DNA from: Actinomycetota bacterium
GTDB lineage: Bacteria; Actinomycetota; Acidimicrobiia; Acidimicrobiales; Acidimicrobiaceae
Assembly (NCBI GenBank): GCA_004298555.1
Contig: SCQM01000178.1
Span: 1-43,698, forward strand
DNA length: 43,698 nt
Direction of reading: 5' to 3'
A model generated the notes under the pieces. That model ran no database searches, was not told the origin of the DNA, and worked only from the letters and a program-made list of their open reading frames with translations. The position numbers and the translations under genes are program-made. Positions 39,512 through 43,698 of the stretch are shown here, piece after piece (the first letter of the stretch is position 1; every line of letters starts with the position of its first letter).

Positions 39512-40597
39512 TTACAGGTTTCGGTTGCCGACGAAGTTCGCCAGCTCTTGAAGTTCGACTACCGCCGCGACACTCAAGCCCGATTTCTTAATTGCATCCA
39601 CGGCGTCGCTGCAAAGGCTATCGATAAGAAGTTCGACTTCCTTCTTTGCTCCCGTATCTGTCAGAATCTCCTGGAACCTTGATATCTCCTCGGGTGACAG
39701 ATCCTCAGCTCCGAATCTTTCCTTCAGAAAATTTGCGGCCGAACCTTCCGCCCGTTCAATCGCAATGGCCGCAAGCACGGTAGGCTTTCCTTCTCGCAAA
39801 TCCTCCCCTACCGGTTTTCCGGTTAGAGTCTGATCTCCAAAGCTTCCAAGAAGGTCATCGCGAAGCTGGAATGCCTCGCCCAGCGGAATCCCGTAGCTTG
39901 AAAGCCGCTGCTGGTATTGGTCGAGTTTTCCAAGCAATGCAACACCCAGATGAAGAGGCCTTTCTACGGTATATTTCCCCGACTTATAAAGACTGATCCT
40001 GCGAGCCTGATCCTTTGAAATTCGCGGCTGGGCTTTACCGTTAGCTGTGCCAATCAAGTCAAGGTACTGCCCTATGTTAACTTCCAGCCTCAGCTCCGTA
40101 AATATGTTCTGAGCTTCGATCGGAGCTCCTACTAGCATCTTGTCGGCATAGACAAACGCCATGTCGCCTAGTAGAATTGCCACTCCCTCGCCGAATCTTC
40201 GAGACTCTCCGGTCCATGGGATCCCTTCGTGCTTGTCCTGAAATCTCTTATGGATGGCCACTAATCCCCGTCTCGTGAGAGATGCGTCCATAATGTCGTC
40301 GTGGATGATCGCAAAAGCATGGAGCAGTTCTAAGGCACAGCCCGCGTCCAAAATCTCTTCCTGGTCCGGGTCGCCCCCAGCACCAACGTATGCCCAATAG
40401 GCAAATGCAGGCCGTAGCCGCTTTCCTCCCGCCAAAACCATCTCTTTGAGAAATATGAGAGGTTCGCCGAGATCCGGGTCAAGGCCGCTCCATCTTGCAA
40501 TCTCCGCGCTAAGGAGCTCGTCTATCCGAGACCCAACTTTCTTGGCCAGGGAATCCAGGGAGTCTGGAACTTTTTGTCTAACCGTTTTTTCACTCAA
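39512..40597 (-). CDS. polyprenyl diphosphate synthase (short-chain type)
   Basis: This 361-residue enzyme condenses isopentenyl diphosphate with an allylic diphosphate. GGKRLRPAFAYW is substrate region I, DDIMD (100-104) the first Asp-rich motif, and QLRDDLLG the second. F95, five residues before the first motif, is the position where an aromatic residue limits chain length, so farnesyl or geranylgeranyl diphosphate is likely. It is divergent from tldD and upstream of the GT-C-like protein and dxs on the minus strand. Confidence 0.9.
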   Translation of the reverse strand: MSEKTVRQKVPDSLDSLAKKVGSRIDELLSAEIARWSGLDPDLGEPLIFLKEMVLAGGKRLRPAFAYWAYVGAGGDPDQEEILDAGCALELLHAFAIIHDDIMDASLTRRGLVAIHKRFQDKHEGIPWTGESRRFGEGVAILLGDMAFVYADKMLVGAPIEAQNIFTELRLEVNIGQYLDLIGTANGKAQPRISKDQARRISLYKSGKYTVERPLHLGVALLGKLDQYQQRLSSYGIPLGEAFQLRDDLLGSFGDQTLTGKPVGEDLREGKPTVLAAIAIERAEGSAANFLKERFGAEDLSPEEISRFQEILTDTGAKKEVELLIDSLCSDAVDAIKKSGLSVAAVVELQELANFVGNRNL

Positions 40598-40813
40598 GAA
40601 TTGCCATGCTCCCTCAAAATTTATTTGCTTAAATTGGTGGGGATCCTCTCGTTTAATCCGCCTTCTGCTTACATCCTATGTTGCTCGGCCGTTAAATGTA
40701 ATGGTCCTAATTAGAGTGAACCTCCCCAGGGTGCGCCCGAGAGAAGTGCCCTCAAATCATAAGTAACAGCCAATAGAGTGGAAGTGCTCACAAATCATGA
40801 CAAAGGAGCACAA

Positions 40814-42205
40814 TTGATATCGCAAGAGCTAGTTCAGAAGGTATTGGCATCTGCCGTTTCCCGAGGCGGCGATTTCGCGGAAATCTTTGTCGAAGATAAA
40901 AGATCGTCTTCCGCCTCATTTGATGACGGCAAAGTTGAGGAACTAAGTTCCGGAGTTTCTAAAGGTGCTGGCATCAGGGTGGTCGTCGGCGAAACAACCG
41001 GATTTGCCCATACTGCTGACCTCAGTGAAGCGGGGCTTATGAGCGCTGCCGAGGCCGCCAGAAGTGTGGCTGCTTCTGCCGGGACCATAACTAAAACAAT
41101 CAGTGTGGGCCCAGCAAAAAACCACAAGCTCTCAAATGGCATTCTGCTGCCCGGCCAGATTGGCAAGAAAGAAAAAATCGAACTGCTCGAACGAATGAAT
41201 CATATTGCCCGGTCAACCTCAGGTTCAATAAAACAAGCATCTGCAGGTTACGGTGACTCCTACCGAGCGATACTCGTCGCTAATACCGACGGGGTCTTTG
41301 CAACCGATGAGCAGATCAGGACAAGAATTGCCGTATCCGTGGTGGCTTTTGGCGACACGGGAATGCAGACGGGTTATGAGACGGCCGCATTCACCATGGG
41401 CTTCGAGATGTTCAATGAGATTGACGTCGAAGAACTCGCAAAAGTTGCTGCCGAGCGCGCCTTGAGAAAGCTATCGGCCCGGCCTGCACCATCTGGAACG
41501 CTCCCGGTAGTACTGCAGGGAGGTTCAGGCGGCATCCTTTTCCATGAGGCATGCGGGCACGGCTTGGAGGCTGACCATATATTCAAGGATTCATCGGTCT
41601 ATAAGGGTAAAGTCGGCGAACTTGTCGCCTCGCCGCTCATCACATTGGTAGACGATGGGACCGTTGGAAACCAGTGGGGCACTGCTTTGATCGATGATGA
41701 GGGTAAGCCATCACAGCGCAATGTCCTTATCAAGGATGGCGTACTGACCGACTACATGTGGGATGGACTCAGAGCAAGAAAATCCAAAAGAACCTCGAGC
41801 GGAAATGGACGACGCCAGAGCTACCAACATTTGCCGATGGTGCGGATGACAAATACTTACCTTGTGGAAGGCAGCGAAAAGCCCGAGACAATTATCGAAA
41901 ATACGAAACACGGGGTTTACGTCGCCCGGCTTGGTGGCGGCCAGGTGAATACGGCCACTGGTGACTTCGTTTTCGGAATGACCGAAGCATATCTAATTGA
42001 GAACGGCGAGATCACGGAGCCTCTTAGAGACGCCAACCTCATAGGCAATGGCCCTGAGGTTCTCAAGAACATAGATGCGGTAGCCGATGATTTTTCGATA
42101 ACTCCTGGCACATGCGGCAAAGACGGACAGAGCGTTCCAGTCGGCTGTGGACAGGCCACCGTGAGAATAACTGGTGTCACAATCGGAGGGACAGCAAATG
42201 GATGA
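40814..42205 (+). CDS. tldD: TldD metallopeptidase subunit
   Basis: TldD is the zinc-bearing half of the TldD/TldE protease, which degrades peptides and matures some modified peptides. I choose the TTG at 40814 (463 residues) because AAAGGAG lies five bases upstream; a GTG 12 codons earlier has no SD. HEACGH (244-249) is the HEXXXH zinc motif. DDEGKPSQRNVLIKDGVL and the C-terminal cysteines (TPGTCGKDGQSVPVGCGQ) are typical. It overlaps the next gene by eight bases. Confidence 0.95.
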   Translation: MISQELVQKVLASAVSRGGDFAEIFVEDKRSSSASFDDGKVEELSSGVSKGAGIRVVVGETTGFAHTADLSEAGLMSAAEAARSVAASAGTITKTISVGPAKNHKLSNGILLPGQIGKKEKIELLERMNHIARSTSGSIKQASAGYGDSYRAILVANTDGVFATDEQIRTRIAVSVVAFGDTGMQTGYETAAFTMGFEMFNEIDVEELAKVAAERALRKLSARPAPSGTLPVVLQGGSGGILFHEACGHGLEADHIFKDSSVYKGKVGELVASPLITLVDDGTVGNQWGTALIDDEGKPSQRNVLIKDGVLTDYMWDGLRARKSKRTSSGNGRRQSYQHLPMVRMTNTYLVEGSEKPETIIENTKHGVYVARLGGGQVNTATGDFVFGMTEAYLIENGEITEPLRDANLIGNGPEVLKNIDAVADDFSITPGTCGKDGQSVPVGCGQATVRITGVTIGGTANG

Positions 42206-43541
42206 CCTGGAAATAATCGCCGAGAAAATTGTAAGCCAGGCGAGGCCGGGCGAGGAGATAGAAGCTTTTGTCGCCTGGGATGAGGAAACCTCCATAAGGG
42301 TCTATAACTCCGCTATTGAAAACTTGTCCAAATCGCAGTCCAACGGAGTGGGAATCCGGATTGTCAACAACCACAAACAGGGCTTTGCCTGGGCAGGCAC
42401 TCTAGATCCGGCTGTGATTGATTTTGCACTGTCAGAGGCACGGGACAACGCCTCGTTTGCCACTGAAGATAAATTTCTTGGCCTCGGCACCCCTGACGAT
42501 TCTTCCCCAAAAGAGCTCAACCTTTGGAGAGACGAACTTGCATCACATTCGACCGAGGAAAAGGTCTCTTTGGCATTAGACCTTGAATCCAGGCTGAGAA
42601 ATAGCGACAAAAGAATTAAGAGCGTAGAGTCGGCGAACTACGGCGACGTCAGCTCAATTGCGTCTGTAATGACCAACACCGGCATGAAGGCAACATATCG
42701 TCAAACTTTCAGCTTCATAGCTGCCAACGCTATAGCTGTGGAAAACGAGGAAACCCAAACAGGTGGAGGTTATTCCGTCGGTAGAACTCTTTCTGAACTC
42801 GACCTTGATAAGGCCGCGCAAGATGCTTCTGTAAGGGCTACCAGGCTTTTGGGTGCAAGCAAACCGCCTTCGGCAAAGATGACGGTCCTATTCGATCCCC
42901 AAGTGACTACGACACTGCTCGCGATTATCTCAGGAACGCTTTCCGGAGAAGCTGTCCTAAAGGGAAGATCGCTGTTTGCAGGGCGCATTCAAGAACAAGT
43001 GGCATCTCCGATTGTCTCTCTCGTTGATAACCCTACCAATCCGTCAGCATTCGGTGCCTCTGTTTATGATGCCGAAGGATATCCATCCAGAAGCACCAAC
43101 CTGATTTTAGAAGGCGCCCTGCAGGGATTTTTATATGATACCTATTCGGCCCGACGCGCCGGGGTCTCGACCACTGCGTCTGCCGTCCGAGGGGGTTATA
43201 GCTCTACCCCTGGGGTGGGAGCAAGAGCGCTGTTTCTTACGCCTGGGACTGCAATCCAGTCCGAACTCATCGCATCGATTGAAAACGGAGTTCTCGTCCA
43301 GTCCATTAGCGGCGTCCATTCGGGGGTGAACCCGATATCGGGCGACTTTTCTGTTGGAGCGGAAGGACTTCTCATCAAATCCGGAGCACTCGGAAAGCCC
43401 GTCAAAGAGTTCACGATTGCCTCGTCATTACAAAGGATGCTCCAGGAAGTCGTGGCAGTCGGCAACGACGTTGAATGGATCCCGTCAGTAGCAGCCGGAG
43501 TAAGCCTAGTTGTCGAGGGAATATCGATTAGTGGAACTTGA
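42198..43541 (+). CDS. pmbA: TldE/PmbA metallopeptidase partner subunit
   Basis: This 447-residue protein is the partner of TldD and lacks the HEXXXH motif, as expected. The ATG at 42198 follows GGAGG by eight bases; an upstream GTG at 42174 in the same frame lacks that spacing. SNGVGIRIVNNHKQGFAWAG is the N-terminal family motif and VRGGYSSTPGVGARAL lies near the C-terminus. Overlap with tldD implies translational coupling. Confidence 0.94.
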   Translation: MDDLEIIAEKIVSQARPGEEIEAFVAWDEETSIRVYNSAIENLSKSQSNGVGIRIVNNHKQGFAWAGTLDPAVIDFALSEARDNASFATEDKFLGLGTPDDSSPKELNLWRDELASHSTEEKVSLALDLESRLRNSDKRIKSVESANYGDVSSIASVMTNTGMKATYRQTFSFIAANAIAVENEETQTGGGYSVGRTLSELDLDKAAQDASVRATRLLGASKPPSAKMTVLFDPQVTTTLLAIISGTLSGEAVLKGRSLFAGRIQEQVASPIVSLVDNPTNPSAFGASVYDAEGYPSRSTNLILEGALQGFLYDTYSARRAGVSTTASAVRGGYSSTPGVGARALFLTPGTAIQSELIASIENGVLVQSISGVHSGVNPISGDFSVGAEGLLIKSGALGKPVKEFTIASSLQRMLQEVVAVGNDVEWIPSVAAGVSLVVEGISISGT

Positions 43542-43698
43542 TTCAAAGCATGAGGCCGGCAGAGATTCCTGGCAGATTGAAAAGCCGAAAATTGTTGAAA
43601 AGATGGCAGTAGTCGATTGCCATACTCATACATATTTCTCAGGCGACTCCAACACCTCAATTTCACAATTTGTTGAAAAGTTTGAGGCTTCTGGCCTT
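43531..43698 (+). CDS. PHP-domain protein, 5' part (3' truncated by window)
   Basis: The frame runs off the window end. It contains VVDCHTHTYFSGD, the HxH metal motif at the start of PHP-domain phosphoesterases. The start may be GTG 43531, overlapping pmbA by 11 bases, or ATG 43603 just before the motif. Neither has a clear SD. Its role (phosphatase, exonuclease or other) cannot be told from 56 residues. Confidence 0.7.
   Translation, partial: MELDSKHEAGRDSWQIEKPKIVEKMAVVDCHTHTYFSGDSNTSISQFVEKFEASGL

Overview
The window reads as chromosomal DNA of a moderate-GC actinobacterium. An Acidimicrobiia-like lineage is my best guess, not a proof. The grounds are a PASTA-domain Ser/Thr kinase, a lone SCP2 protein, a puromycin-sensitive-type M1 aminopeptidase, GatCAB, the MEP-pathway enzyme Dxs, and a channel-less MgtE-like protein paired with an Nramp-type transporter. 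Gene density is high. Starts are ATG, GTG and TTG, many supported by strong Shine-Dalgarno (SD) sites. I see no rRNA, tRNA, CRISPR array, insertion sequence or prophage, so this is mostly core genome.

Layout. 1-342 is the 3' end of leuA (+). A long minus-strand stretch (about 19.7 kb down to 0.38 kb), broken by one plus-strand SCP2 gene, then runs, in transcription order: GDPD phosphodiesterase, mnmA, ligA, PASTA kinase; then alpha/beta hydrolase, gatC, gatA, gatB, ilvD; then ilvB, ilvN, ilvC with an ABC permease and ATPase tightly coupled behind, and a cysteine-pair hypothetical protein. Between ilvD and ilvB lies a textbook attenuator: a 12-residue leader peptide ending LLVVVVIE, followed by an intrinsic terminator just before ilvB.

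19.7-24.8 kb holds an unknown plus-strand gene, a PfkB-family kinase (-), an M1 aminopeptidase (+) and a methyltransferase (+). 24.7-30.6 kb is the most interesting part. It is a minus-strand run in which a 33-codon upstream ORF with an unusually complete SD precedes an MgtE-like cytosolic protein (PRC-like, MgtE_N, CBS pair, no channel). Next comes an Nramp-type transporter of the divergent NDAGG class. Overlapping the transporter's end begins a GT4 glycosyltransferase / methyltransferase / terpene-cyclase-like toroid cassette. The SD of the MgtE-like gene lies in a predicted hairpin, so its translation may be controlled through the upstream ORF.

30.7-34.9 kb carries a methyltransferase and two MFS transporters (-). 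34.9-43.7 kb carries an SRAP/HMCES protein (+), dxs, a polytopic GT-C-like membrane protein and a short-chain polyprenyl diphosphate synthase (all -). It ends with tldD and pmbA/tldE (+) and the start of a PHP-domain gene cut by the window edge.

How the genes work together: leuA, ilvBNC and ilvD cover most of branched-chain amino acid synthesis. GatCAB makes Gln-tRNA and/or Asn-tRNA by amidation. Dxs and the polyprenyl synthase supply isoprenoids. TldD/TldE form a peptide-maturing or peptide-degrading protease pair. The metal-transport plus glycosyl/methyl/toroid run is the best candidate here for an undescribed system.
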